The notes under the pieces are model-generated. The model ran no database searches. It saw nothing but the letters and a program-made list of their open reading frames with translations, and was not told where the DNA came from. Both the position numbers and the translations under genes were made by a program. From positions 62,001 to 126,000 of the forward strand of contig NZ_JAPSHJ010000005.1 in NCBI RefSeq assembly GCF_031179985.1: a stretch of DNA of 64,000 nucleotides, written 5' to 3'. Numbering within the stretch: the stretch's first letter is position 1; every line of letters starts with the position of its first letter. The stretch is from Arthrobacter sp. GTDB lineage: Bacteria > Actinomycetota > Actinomycetes > Actinomycetales > Micrococcaceae. Positions 10,327 through 18,734 of the stretch are shown here, piece by piece.

Positions 10327-11028
10327 CTACCTGCAGGCGGCGAGAATTCCGGCGATAGCGTCGCGTTCCGGCTGGGTGACCCACAGCTGGTACTTGGCCT
10401 TCACAGCCGTCTGGCGCGCCACGTACTCACAACGGAACGCCTTGTTGCCTGGCAGCCAGCTGGCGGCGTCTTTATCGCCCTTGCTCATGTTCGCGGTGCC
10501 ATCGGCGGCCATGAGGTTCAGTGGATCGTTGGCGAACTGCCGTCGCTGTTCTTCGCCGATCTGCTGGGCTCCTGTCTGCCAGGCCAGGGACAGCGGAATG
10601 ATGTGGTCGATCTGGACTTCGGAGCTGGTGTCGGCACCGCGGACGAAGCTGATGGTGGTGCCGGTGTACTTGTCCGCAAGCTTTCCGGTCAGCACTATGC
10701 AGTTGTGCGTGCCTGGCTTGAACGTCTCACCTTCGAGGTCCCTTGCGAGGATATCGTTGCGGGTATCACAGCCGTTATGGTCGACGTCGGCCCATGCGGC
10801 ACCGAACTCCTCCCGGCTGTAGCCGGTTTTGGGGGCGCGGCCCTTTACCGGGATGGTTGCGAGTTGCTCAAGTGCGGCGGCAGCCTCGCCGGCCGCTGAA
10901 GGTCCGTGAGTGGCCCCGGCCTGGGTTGAAGGCCCCGCTTCCTGAATCTCCTCCACCGCATCGGCGACGGCGGTGTTAACCGCGCCGCATCCCGCGAGCC
11001 CTCCGCTCAACAGAACAGCGGTCAGCAA
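10327..11028 (-). CDS. HNH-family secreted nuclease lipoprotein (start uncertain)
   Basis: Exported HNH endonuclease-family protein (the DUF1524-like type common in actinobacteria). The HNH core is seen in VQIDHIIPLS and the downstream NDPLNLMA and GDKDAASWLP segments. A lipobox LAGC lies 14 residues after the TTG at 11028. With that start the signal peptide would lack its basic N-region. The frame upstream is open to a stop at 11071-11073 and encodes a perfect basic N-region (AHRTAKALT), yet contains no ATG, GTG or TTG; an ATC at 11056-11058 or a CTG would have to be used. The start is therefore unresolved. Confidence 0.82.
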   Translation of the reverse strand: MLTAVLLSGGLAGCGAVNTAVADAVEEIQEAGPSTQAGATHGPSAAGEAAAALEQLATIPVKGRAPKTGYSREEFGAAWADVDHNGCDTRNDILARDLEGETFKPGTHNCIVLTGKLADKYTGTTISFVRGADTSSEVQIDHIIPLSLAWQTGAQQIGEEQRRQFANDPLNLMAADGTANMSKGDKDAASWLPGNKAFRCEYVARQTAVKAKYQLWVTQPERDAIAGILAACR

Positions 11029-11155
11029 GGTCAGGGCTTTAGCAGTGCGGTGTGCGATTGTTCTGTCTTTCTACAAGCATGGGGAGGGCAAAGACACCCT
11101 ACCTGCTGCGCACGCCGCAGACCGGGAGGCCGAAGGCAAGGAGCGGTGGCGTTAT

Positions 11156-12232
11156 TTACAGGAAGCGGTCCAGCAGGCTGGCTTCTGCCATGCGGCTCAA
11201 GCCCTCGCGCACTGTCCGGGCACGCTGATCGCCAATACCGTCCACGGTCATGAGGTCGTCGATGGTGGCAGCCATCAGGTTCTGGAGCCCGCCGAAGTGG
11301 TCCACCAGTCGGTCTGCCACCGCTTTCGGGACAGCTTTCAGTCCCGAAAGGAGCCGGTAACCACGGGGCTGGACGACGGCGTCGAGCGTTTCCACACCAC
11401 CGGCAAAGCCGATGATGTGGGCGATCTTACCCAGATCGATCAGTTCAGTGGGCCCAAGACTGACCAGGGCGTTGACGGCACCGTCAATGTCTTCAGGCGA
11501 AGCGTCCGGCCCCGCGTAATCGCGGATAATCACGTCACTGCCCGGACCGCGGCCCACGGTGAGTTCATCGAGCTGGAGGGACAGCAGACGGCCGTCTTCG
11601 CCCAACTCCAGCACATACTGCGAGATCTCCTCAGAGATGCGCCGTACCATTTCCTGGCGCTGCAGCGTAACGGCAACGTCCCTGACCGTGACCATGGCTT
11701 CAATCTCCAGGGCGGACAGTGAACTGGTGACCTGGTCCAAACGGGAACGGTACCGCTCCAGGGTTGCCAGGGCCTGGTTGGCGCGGGCCAGGACCTTCTC
11801 TGAGCCTTCCAGGACATGGCGCAGGCCGTTCACGTACAGGGCAATGATCTGCATGGACTGGCTGACCGAAATGACGGGAACACCGGTCTGGATGGCCACG
11901 CGCTCGGCGGTCCTGTGTCGGGTGCCCGATTCCTGGGTTTCGATACTGGAATCCGGAACAAGCTGGACGGCGGCGCGGAGGATGTTGCCTGCATCCTTAT
12001 CGCAAATGATTGCGCCGTCCATCTTGGCCAGCTCCCGCAGGCGGGTGGGGGAAAAGTCGATGCCGATATCGAAACCGCCTGAGCAGATGGATTCGATGGT
12101 CCTGTCAGAGCCCAAAACGATGAGGGCGCCCGTGCGTCCGCGCAGGATGCGTTCGAGTCCGTCCCGCAGCGCTGTTCCGGGAGCCACTCTGCCCAGAGTC
12201 GCCTTGAGTGAATCTTCAGGGCTCCGAGCCAT
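11156..12232 (-). CDS. disA: DNA integrity scanning protein DisA (c-di-AMP synthase)
   Basis: Diadenylate cyclase that joins two ATP into c-di-AMP and responds to branched DNA. 358 aa, full length. The DAC domain carries the DGA motif (D72-G73-A74) and RHR motif (R105-H106-R107) in GTRHRTAER. The middle helical domain and the C-terminal helix-hairpin-helix DNA-binding domain (TVDGIGDQRARTVREGL) are intact. In Mycobacterium, radA is adjacent; here the next gene upstream is a divergent prfC and no radA is seen. Confidence 0.97.
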   Translation of the reverse strand: MARSPEDSLKATLGRVAPGTALRDGLERILRGRTGALIVLGSDRTIESICSGGFDIGIDFSPTRLRELAKMDGAIICDKDAGNILRAAVQLVPDSSIETQESGTRHRTAERVAIQTGVPVISVSQSMQIIALYVNGLRHVLEGSEKVLARANQALATLERYRSRLDQVTSSLSALEIEAMVTVRDVAVTLQRQEMVRRISEEISQYVLELGEDGRLLSLQLDELTVGRGPGSDVIIRDYAGPDASPEDIDGAVNALVSLGPTELIDLGKIAHIIGFAGGVETLDAVVQPRGYRLLSGLKAVPKAVADRLVDHFGGLQNLMAATIDDLMTVDGIGDQRARTVREGLSRMAEASLLDRFL

Positions 12233-12574
12233 AGATTTTTCCCTTCAAAGGTGCGGGCCGCTGCCCGCAGGTATGCCGGTTTTCGACGAGCTCCGACAGG
12301 ATAAAAAGTACTCGTTTTCCCGCAAGCACCATGATAAAGGTAAAGCCGACCAATATCCGCACAGGCAAGCCTTAAAGTGCCTCATTTACTCTCGTCGGAA
12401 ACGGCCAGGCAGGTGCATCCGGGGACACTTCACTCAGGGCCGTTTTAGACCGCCCATCAGCGTCCCCGGGTGGGCTGCGATAAACTTGGGAACCGGACTG
12501 CACCACCGTGTGCACCACGCACCCGGCTCCCAGATCCCCTCCGCGTTCCCCTTGACTGCAGCGAAAGTAGCACC
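12233..12574. other. Intergenic region between divergent disA and prfC
   Basis: 342 bases separating two divergent genes. It must hold both promoters, but no clear operator or RNA structure is evident. The prfC frame is open back to 12470, but those codons look non-coding. Confidence 0.5.
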
Positions 12575-14188
12575 GTGTCCCAAGAAGTCCTCAGCCCCGC
12601 CAGAGTCCACGAGATTCACAAGCAGGCGGCCCGGCGTCGGACGTTCGCTGTTATTTCCCACCCCGACGCCGGCAAGTCGACGCTCACCGAGGCGCTTGCC
12701 CTGCATGCCAAAGTAATCGGAACCGCCGGGGCCTCCAGCGGCAAGGCCAACCGCAAGGAAACGGTCTCGGACTGGATGCAGATGGAGAAGGACCGCGGTA
12801 TTTCCATCAGCTCCGCAGCCCTCCAGTTCTCCTACCGGGACACGGTCATCAATCTCCTGGACACCCCCGGCCACGCCGACTTCTCCGAAGACACCTACCG
12901 GGTTTTGGCCGCCGTCGACTGCGCTGTGATGCTCATTGACGCGGCGAAGGGCCTGGAAACGCAAACCATGAAACTCTTTGAGGTCTGCAAGCAGCGCAAC
13001 CTGCCCATCATCACGGTTATCAACAAATGGGACCGTCCGGGCCTGGATGCCTTGGCCCTGATGGACGAAATCACCGAACGTACAGGGCTGCTTCCCATGC
13101 CCCTGACGTGGGCTGTAGGCATCTCCGGCGACTTCCGTGGGGTGTGGGATCTCCGCAACGACCGGTTCGCGCAGTTCAAGCGCAACAACGCCGGCGCGAA
13201 TATCGCCCTCACCGAATACTTCACCCCGGAAGAGGCCGCTGCCAGCCAAGGCAACGACTGGGACAACGCCGTGGATGAGGCGGGTCTCGTGATCGAATCG
13301 AACCTGGAGTTCGACGTCGACAGCTTCCACGCGGGCAAGGCAACCCCCATCCTCTTCAGCTCGGCCGCGCTCAACTTCGGCGTCAAGGAAATCCTCGACG
13401 CCCTCGTGGACTTCGCTCCTCCGGCAGCGCCGCGTCCGGACGTGGACGGTGCGCCCCGGGCCGTTGACGCTCCTTTCGCAGGCTTCGTTTTCAAAGTCCA
13501 GGCCGGCATGAACAAGGCGCATCGGGACCACGTTGCCTTCATCCGGGTGTGCTCGGGGGTCTTTGAGCGCGGAATGGTGGTCACGCAGACGCGTACGGGC
13601 AAATCATTCGCGACGAAGTACGCCCAGCAGGTGTTCGGCCGGGAACGCGAAGTGATTGACGAGGCCTACCCGGGCGATGTTGTTGGTCTTGTAAACGCGT
13701 CATCGCTGCGGGTGGGAGACAGCCTGTTCCTGGAGCAGCCCGTCGAGTTCCCCGCCATCCCGCTGTTTGCGCCCGAGCACTTCCAGGTTGCCAGGTCCAA
13801 GGATCCCAGCCGCTTCAAACAGTTCCGGCGGGGCATCGAGCAGCTTGAACACGAGGGCGTCATCCAGGTGTTGCGTTCCGACATCCGCGGGGACCAGGCG
13901 CCGGTGCTGGCCGCCGTCGGCCCCATGCAGTTTGAAGTGGTGGAGGACCGCATGGCGCATGACTTCAGTGCACCCATGCGCCTTGAACGGCTTCCGTATT
14001 CAATAGCCAGGATCTCGACGGCGGATGCCATGCCTGCGCTGGCCAACGTCCCCGGCGCTGAGGTGCTGCTGCGTTCCGACGGCGAATACCTCGCCTTGTT
14101 CAACGACGTCTGGGCGCTCCGGCGGATCGAGAAGAACCTTCCCGGGCTGACCCTGGTTCCCATCGGAACGCATAACCCCGCCAAGTAG
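12575..14188 (+). CDS. prfC: Peptide chain release factor 3
   Basis: Translational GTPase that recycles RF1 and RF2 from the ribosome. About 537 aa from GTG 12575; the longer frame to 12470 adds residues that do not look like RF3. GTPase motifs: P-loop SHPDAGKST, switch region DRGISISSA, DTPGHADF and NKWDRPG. The domain order (G domain, beta-barrel, RF3-specific C-terminal domain ending in SDGEYLALFNDVWALRR) is complete. RF3 is patchily distributed in actinobacteria, and its place beside disA may reflect a local insertion. Confidence 0.94.
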   Translation: MSQEVLSPARVHEIHKQAARRRTFAVISHPDAGKSTLTEALALHAKVIGTAGASSGKANRKETVSDWMQMEKDRGISISSAALQFSYRDTVINLLDTPGHADFSEDTYRVLAAVDCAVMLIDAAKGLETQTMKLFEVCKQRNLPIITVINKWDRPGLDALALMDEITERTGLLPMPLTWAVGISGDFRGVWDLRNDRFAQFKRNNAGANIALTEYFTPEEAAASQGNDWDNAVDEAGLVIESNLEFDVDSFHAGKATPILFSSAALNFGVKEILDALVDFAPPAAPRPDVDGAPRAVDAPFAGFVFKVQAGMNKAHRDHVAFIRVCSGVFERGMVVTQTRTGKSFATKYAQQVFGREREVIDEAYPGDVVGLVNASSLRVGDSLFLEQPVEFPAIPLFAPEHFQVARSKDPSRFKQFRRGIEQLEHEGVIQVLRSDIRGDQAPVLAAVGPMQFEVVEDRMAHDFSAPMRLERLPYSIARISTADAMPALANVPGAEVLLRSDGEYLALFNDVWALRRIEKNLPGLTLVPIGTHNPAK

Positions 14189-14197
14189 CAGCCCGCT

Positions 14198-14926
14198 TTA
14201 TTCTTCCCCTGGGCCCAGGAATCCGTGCAGCAGGGAAGCCGTGCCCAGCAGGTGGTCTTCCATGGCCCGCCGCGCTTCCTCATCATCACCGCGCAGGATG
14301 GCGTCCACAATCCGCTGGTGCTGGCGGTTGGAGTGTTCCAGGTTAGGCTCCAGAAAAGGGATGCGGTCCAACAGGTCATTGATCCGGGCACGTACATCGG
14401 CCACCGCGGCTGCCAGGCTCGGGGACCCGGCGAGTTCGGCTACAGCGACGTGGAAGCGCGCATCCTTGGGCCTGTAAAGCTCGGCTGGGGCGGTGGCTAC
14501 GTCCGCCAAAGAGTCCAGCAGATGCCGGCGTTCCCGCGGGGAGAGCTTGGCTCTGGCAGCAAGTGAAGCCGCGGCCGGTTCCAGTACGGTTCTGAAAGCG
14601 AGGGCATCGTCCACTTCGGCCGGGTCCAGGGCGGTGCCCTCGCCGCGACCGGCGGGCAGTTTCAGGGCAACATAAGTCCCGCCGTAGCGGCCGCGCTGAA
14701 CCTCCACGTACCCGGCCTTTTGGAGTTCGGCCAGAGCCTCACGCAGAGTTGCACGGGAAACACCGAGCTGCTCGGAAAGCTCACGCTCAGCAGGCAGTTT
14801 GTCGCCGGCGGCAAACAGGCCCAGTTTGATGGTTTGAAGGAGTCGTTCGATGGTTTCTTCAAAGGCGTTTCCATGCCTGACAGGCCGAAGCAGGGACGCT
14901 GGGTTGTCGAACGGCACCTGTTCCAT
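14198..14926 (-). CDS. FadR-type GntR regulator of the adjacent amine cluster
   Basis: 242-aa repressor-like protein with an N-terminal winged helix (AGDKLPAERELSEQLGVSRA, about residues 41-60) and a helical FCD effector domain with metal-ligand-type residues in DARFHVAVAELAG and NRQHQRIVDAI. It is divergent from the permease at 15102 across 175 bases that hold a perfect inverted repeat. It therefore probably represses the permease-GS-hydrolase-dehydrogenase operon until an amine or its gamma-glutamyl derivative binds; this is inferred from position. Confidence 0.88.
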   Translation of the reverse strand: MEQVPFDNPASLLRPVRHGNAFEETIERLLQTIKLGLFAAGDKLPAERELSEQLGVSRATLREALAELQKAGYVEVQRGRYGGTYVALKLPAGRGEGTALDPAEVDDALAFRTVLEPAAASLAARAKLSPRERRHLLDSLADVATAPAELYRPKDARFHVAVAELAGSPSLAAAVADVRARINDLLDRIPFLEPNLEHSNRQHQRIVDAILRGDDEEARRAMEDHLLGTASLLHGFLGPGEE

Positions 14927-15049
14927 TCCTCCATCCTAAACTGATGGGAAAAGTACCAATAAGCGGCGGCGCCGACGCCCGGCACAATGGGAAAAAAAGA
15001 AAAAGCTTGACTCCCGCGGTGACCTCTACCACACTTGGGCAGGAGCCAG

Positions 15050-15067
15050 TGGACTAAAAATAGTCCA
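15050..15067. promoter_or_regulatory. Palindromic operator candidate for the FadR-type regulator
   Basis: TGGACTA-AAAA-TAGTCCA, a perfect 7-bp inverted repeat with a 4-base spacer, 34 bases upstream of the permease start and between the divergent regulator and permease. The layout fits a repressor site overlapping the permease promoter. Confidence 0.6.
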
Positions 15068-15101
15068 TTGAAACCATGGTCCCTCGAAAGAAGGAAACAG
15101 G

Positions 15102-16538
15102 ATGCCAGCCTCCAGCGCGGATTCACTTAAGGACGACGACGGGTACCTGAAACACAGGCAGCTGAAACGGGGTGCAGCGGGCTGGATTCTCTTGGCGGGG
15201 CTCGGCGTCGCCTACGTGATTTCGGGGGACTTCGCTGGCTGGAACCTTGGGTTGGCCCAAGGCGGGTGGGGTGGCCTCCTCATCGCATTCGTACTGATGG
15301 GAATCATGTACGGGTGCATGGTCTTCGGCTTGGCCGAACTGTCCTCCACCCTCCCCACCGCCGGCGCCGGCTATGGCTTCGCCCGCAGGGCATTGGGTCC
15401 GCTGGGAGGCTTCGCGACCGGAATGGCAGTGCTGATTGAGTACGCCGTGGCTCCTGCCGCCATCGCGATCTTTATCGGCGGCTATGTGGAGGCGCTGGGG
15501 CTCTTCGGCCTTACCAACTCCTGGCCCGTGTATCTCGTGACGTATGCGATCTTCGTGGGCATCCATCTCCGGGGTGTTGGCGAGGCCCTGAAGCTGATCT
15601 TCGGCATCACGGCTGTAGCGGTGGTGGCCCTCTTCGCAGTGGTGGTTGGTCTCATCCCGCACTTCGACGCAGCTAACCTCTTTGACATTGTTCCCAATGG
15701 CTCACCGGCGTCCAGCGCCTTCCTGCCGATGGGAATCAGCGGAATTGTTGGTGCACTGGTTTACGGGATCTGGTTCTTCCTGGCTGTCGAGGGCGTCCCG
15801 CTGGCAGCAGAGGAAACCGCGGACCCGAAGAAGGACATGCCCCGCGGAATCATTGCGGCAATGGCGATCCTGGTGGTCTTCGGTGCCCTGATGTTGGTGC
15901 TTGTCCCTGGCGCCGCCGGTTCCACGGCCATGAGCACATCAAACAATCCGCTGCCGGAGGCTCTTCGCCTTGCGTACGGCGGTAACACGTTCCTGGCCGA
16001 CTTCGTGAACTATGCAGGCCTCGCCGGGCTGGTGGCCAGCTTCTTCTCCATCATCTACGCCTATTCTCGGCAGATGTTCGCACTCTCAAGGGCTGGCTAT
16101 TTGCCGAAGTGGCTATCCCTGACAGGCAAGAGGCACACACCCTACCTGGCGCTCATTGTGCCGGGTACCATCGGCTTCACTCTGGCAGCAGCCACCGGCA
16201 ACGGCGCCCTGCTGATCAACATTGCAGTCTTCGGCGCCACAGTCTCCTACGTGCTGCTGAACCTGTCCCACATAGTGCTGCGCATAAAGGAACCTGACCT
16301 GCAGCGCGGCTACCGCACCCCAGGTGGCATCTGGACCACCTCGGTCGCGTTGGTGCTGGCGCTTGTGGCGGTCGTGGCCACGTTCGTCGTCGACGTCTTT
16401 GCCGCAACCATTACCGCAGCAATTTTCGGGGCGGCACTGCTCTACTACTGGTTCTACAGCCGCCACCACATCGTCGCCGGTGCCCCCGAAGAAGAGTTCG
16501 CACATCTGGCAGCGGCGGAGGCCGAACTTCAGCACTGA
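15102..16538 (+). CDS. APC-family permease, ethanolamine-permease type
   Basis: 478-aa cytoplasmic-membrane transporter with about 12 hydrophobic segments. The N-terminus (LAGLGVAYVISGDFAGWNLG) and the segments GAGYGFARRALGPLGG and AVEGVPLAAEETADPKKDMP match the ethanolamine/amino-acid permease subfamily. It heads the operon and is followed at 66 bases by the GS-like gene. Substrate is inferred from family and context: ethanolamine or a similar small amine. A GAAAGAAGG ribosome site precedes the ATG. Confidence 0.88.
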   Translation: MPASSADSLKDDDGYLKHRQLKRGAAGWILLAGLGVAYVISGDFAGWNLGLAQGGWGGLLIAFVLMGIMYGCMVFGLAELSSTLPTAGAGYGFARRALGPLGGFATGMAVLIEYAVAPAAIAIFIGGYVEALGLFGLTNSWPVYLVTYAIFVGIHLRGVGEALKLIFGITAVAVVALFAVVVGLIPHFDAANLFDIVPNGSPASSAFLPMGISGIVGALVYGIWFFLAVEGVPLAAEETADPKKDMPRGIIAAMAILVVFGALMLVLVPGAAGSTAMSTSNNPLPEALRLAYGGNTFLADFVNYAGLAGLVASFFSIIYAYSRQMFALSRAGYLPKWLSLTGKRHTPYLALIVPGTIGFTLAAATGNGALLINIAVFGATVSYVLLNLSHIVLRIKEPDLQRGYRTPGGIWTTSVALVLALVAVVATFVVDVFAATITAAIFGAALLYYWFYSRHHIVAGAPEEEFAHLAAAEAELQH

Positions 16539-16603
16539 CAACTCGGGTGAGACCGTGGGCCCAGGTTCCCGGTCCCCTAAGGAAGACAAGGTTACGGAAA
16601 AAA

Positions 16604-17986
16604 ATGACACAGCAATCAAATGGAACCGCATCAAATGCCCCCTTGAGTGTCGACGCACTCAGGGAGATGGTGGCTGCCGGAACAATCGACACAGTGGTGG
16701 TTGCCATTACCGACTCCCTTGGCCGGCTGCAGGGAAAGCGATGCGGTGCCAGATCCTTCCTTGAAGACGTCCTGGGCCACGGAGCAGAGGGCTGCAATTA
16801 CCTCCTGTCCGTAGACGTGGAGATGAACACGATTGACGGCTACAGCATGTCGTCATGGGAGAACGGGTATGGGGACATGGTGATGAGGCCCGATGTCTCC
16901 ACCCTGCGCCTGGTTCCCTGGCTGGAGGGTACCGCCATGATCCAGTGCGACATCCTCTGGCTCGACGGGAGCCCAGTCGCGCAGTCTCCGCGGCAGATCC
17001 TGCGGGGACAGATCGATCGGCTGGAGAAGCTGGGTTACCGGGCGCACATTGGCACCGAACTCGAGTTCATCATGTTCGATGACAGTTACGCCGAAGCATG
17101 GGACAAGAAGTACGAAGCCCTTACCCCGTCCACGAGCTATAACGTGGATTACTCTCTGCTTGCCACCGCACGGCTGGAACCTGTGATCCGCAACATCCGG
17201 ACGAACATGGAAAAAGCGGGACTCGTCGTCGAATCTTCCAAAGGGGAGTGCAACTACGGCCAGCAGGAAATCACCTTCCGCTACGCCGAGGCGCTGACCG
17301 CGTGCGACAACCATGCTTTCTACAAGAACGGCGCCAAGGAAATCGCCGATCAGCACGGTAAGAGCATCACGTTCATGGCGAAGTACAACGAACGCGAGGG
17401 CAGCTCCTGCCACATCCACTTCAGCCTGACGGACCTTGACGGAAACCCGGTACTGCCGGGGGATGGCGAGCATGGTTTCAGCCCTCTCATGGAGCACTTC
17501 ATCGCGGGACAGCTCGCTGCGCTGCAGGAGCTGGCCTACTTCCAGGCGCCAAATATCAATTCCTACAAGCGCTTCGTTGAGGGCAGTTTTGCGCCTACTG
17601 CCATCGCGTGGGGCCTGGACAATCGCAGCTGCGCCCTGCGCGTGGTGGGTCGCGGCCGGGGGATGCGGGTCGAAAACCGGGTAGGCGGAGGAGACGTCAA
17701 CCCGTACTTGGCTGCAGCATCGCTGATTGCCGCAGCGATACACGGCATTGAAAATGAACTCACGCTCGAACCGATCATGACCGGCAACGCCTACCTCTCC
17801 GATGCGGCCAGGATCCCCGGCAACCTCCGTGATTCCCGGGCATTGCTCGCCGGCAGCGAGATTGCGCGCAAGTCCTTCGGGGATGAGGTGGTGGACCACT
17901 ACGTCCACGCCGCCGACGTCGAGTTGAAGGCCTTTGACAGTGCAGTGACGGACTGGGAGCGCAAGCGTGTCTTTGAGCGCCTCTGA
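16604..17986 (+). CDS. Glutamine-synthetase-like gamma-glutamyl-amine ligase (GlnA3/GlnA4/PuuA group)
   Basis: About 460 aa. The GS catalytic fold is intact: IGTELEFIMFDD (metal-binding glutamate), the GECNYGQQEITF segment, GSSCHIHFSL (nucleotide and metal site) and NRSCALRVVGRG. It lacks features of housekeeping GlnA and resembles the group that ligates glutamate to amines (putrescine, ethanolamine, isopropylamine) using ATP. With the permease upstream and a gamma-glutamyl hydrolase, aldehyde dehydrogenase and SDR downstream, it likely makes a gamma-glutamyl amide of the imported amine. The start at 16604 is preferred to an in-frame 16547. The 3' end overlaps the next gene by 20 bases. Confidence 0.88.
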   Translation: MTQQSNGTASNAPLSVDALREMVAAGTIDTVVVAITDSLGRLQGKRCGARSFLEDVLGHGAEGCNYLLSVDVEMNTIDGYSMSSWENGYGDMVMRPDVSTLRLVPWLEGTAMIQCDILWLDGSPVAQSPRQILRGQIDRLEKLGYRAHIGTELEFIMFDDSYAEAWDKKYEALTPSTSYNVDYSLLATARLEPVIRNIRTNMEKAGLVVESSKGECNYGQQEITFRYAEALTACDNHAFYKNGAKEIADQHGKSITFMAKYNEREGSSCHIHFSLTDLDGNPVLPGDGEHGFSPLMEHFIAGQLAALQELAYFQAPNINSYKRFVEGSFAPTAIAWGLDNRSCALRVVGRGRGMRVENRVGGGDVNPYLAAASLIAAAIHGIENELTLEPIMTGNAYLSDAARIPGNLRDSRALLAGSEIARKSFGDEVVDHYVHAADVELKAFDSAVTDWERKRVFERL

Positions 17987-18734
17987 TTCTGGTTCGTACC
18001 GTCCGCGTATCGGGCTGACCACCTACTACCAGGAGGCCTCCTGGGGTGTCTGGACCTCAGAAGCTGCCATCCTGCCCGGAACGTATGTCCAGGCGGTCGC
18101 GGCGGCCGGAGGAACTCCGGTCCTGCTGCCGCCGGTAGGGACAGATCCTTCGATTGTTGAGCTGCTCGACGGGCTGATCATCTCAGGGGGATCCGACGTC
18201 GGCCCTGAACACTACGGGGCACAGTCTCACTCGCTGACTCGCTCCCAGGCCAACCGGGACCACCATGACATCGCGCTGACCAGCGCCGCATTGGAGTACC
18301 AGTTGCCGCTCTTCGCAATTTGCCGTGGGGCCCAGATCCTCAACGTTGCGTTGGGCGGAACCCTGATCCAGCACATTCCGGATGTGAATCCTGAGGCAGA
18401 TTATCAACCGGCGCCCGGGGTATTCGGCAGCGTCGAATTCACCACCGTCACCGGGAGTATCAGCGAACGGCTTCTGGGCTCACGAGCAAGCGCTCCCTGC
18501 TATCACCATCAGGCCATCGATGAGGTGGCACACGGTCTTCGCGTCACCGCGGAGGCGTTGGACGGCACGGTAGAAGCAGTCGAAACGACATCCGGCGGCT
18601 GGGTTCTCGGCGTCCAGTTCCATCCTGAACAAAACGCGGATGACCTGCGGCTGTTCCGCGGGTTCATCGAGGAAGCACGCCGTTACAGAACACATCGAAT
18701 GGAGGGTTCTGCTGATGTCCAGCAGTACGTATGA
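17967..18734 (+). CDS. Gamma-glutamyl hydrolase, class I glutamine amidotransferase (PuuD-like)
   Basis: 255-aa cytoplasmic hydrolase expected to release glutamate from a gamma-glutamyl intermediate at the end of the pathway. Catalytic cysteine in FAICRGAQ (C119); the histidine-glutamate pair lies in VLGVQFHPEQ. The N-terminal RIGLTTYY and SGGSDVGPEHYG segments match the PuuD / gamma-Glu-GABA hydrolase family. GTG start lies inside the 3' end of the GS gene (20-base overlap), and its own end overlaps the next start by 20 bases, showing tight coupling. Confidence 0.9.
   Translation: MSLSASDSGSYRPRIGLTTYYQEASWGVWTSEAAILPGTYVQAVAAAGGTPVLLPPVGTDPSIVELLDGLIISGGSDVGPEHYGAQSHSLTRSQANRDHHDIALTSAALEYQLPLFAICRGAQILNVALGGTLIQHIPDVNPEADYQPAPGVFGSVEFTTVTGSISERLLGSRASAPCYHHQAIDEVAHGLRVTAEALDGTVEAVETTSGGWVLGVQFHPEQNADDLRLFRGFIEEARRYRTHRMEGSADVQQYV

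Noticed and set aside
11559-12716. 385-codon plus-strand frame over disA
   Set aside because: Antisense to disA; sequence is Ser/Arg-rich shadow type.
12434-13531. 365-codon minus-strand frame over prfC
   Set aside because: Shadow of a GTPase gene with all G motifs present on the other strand.
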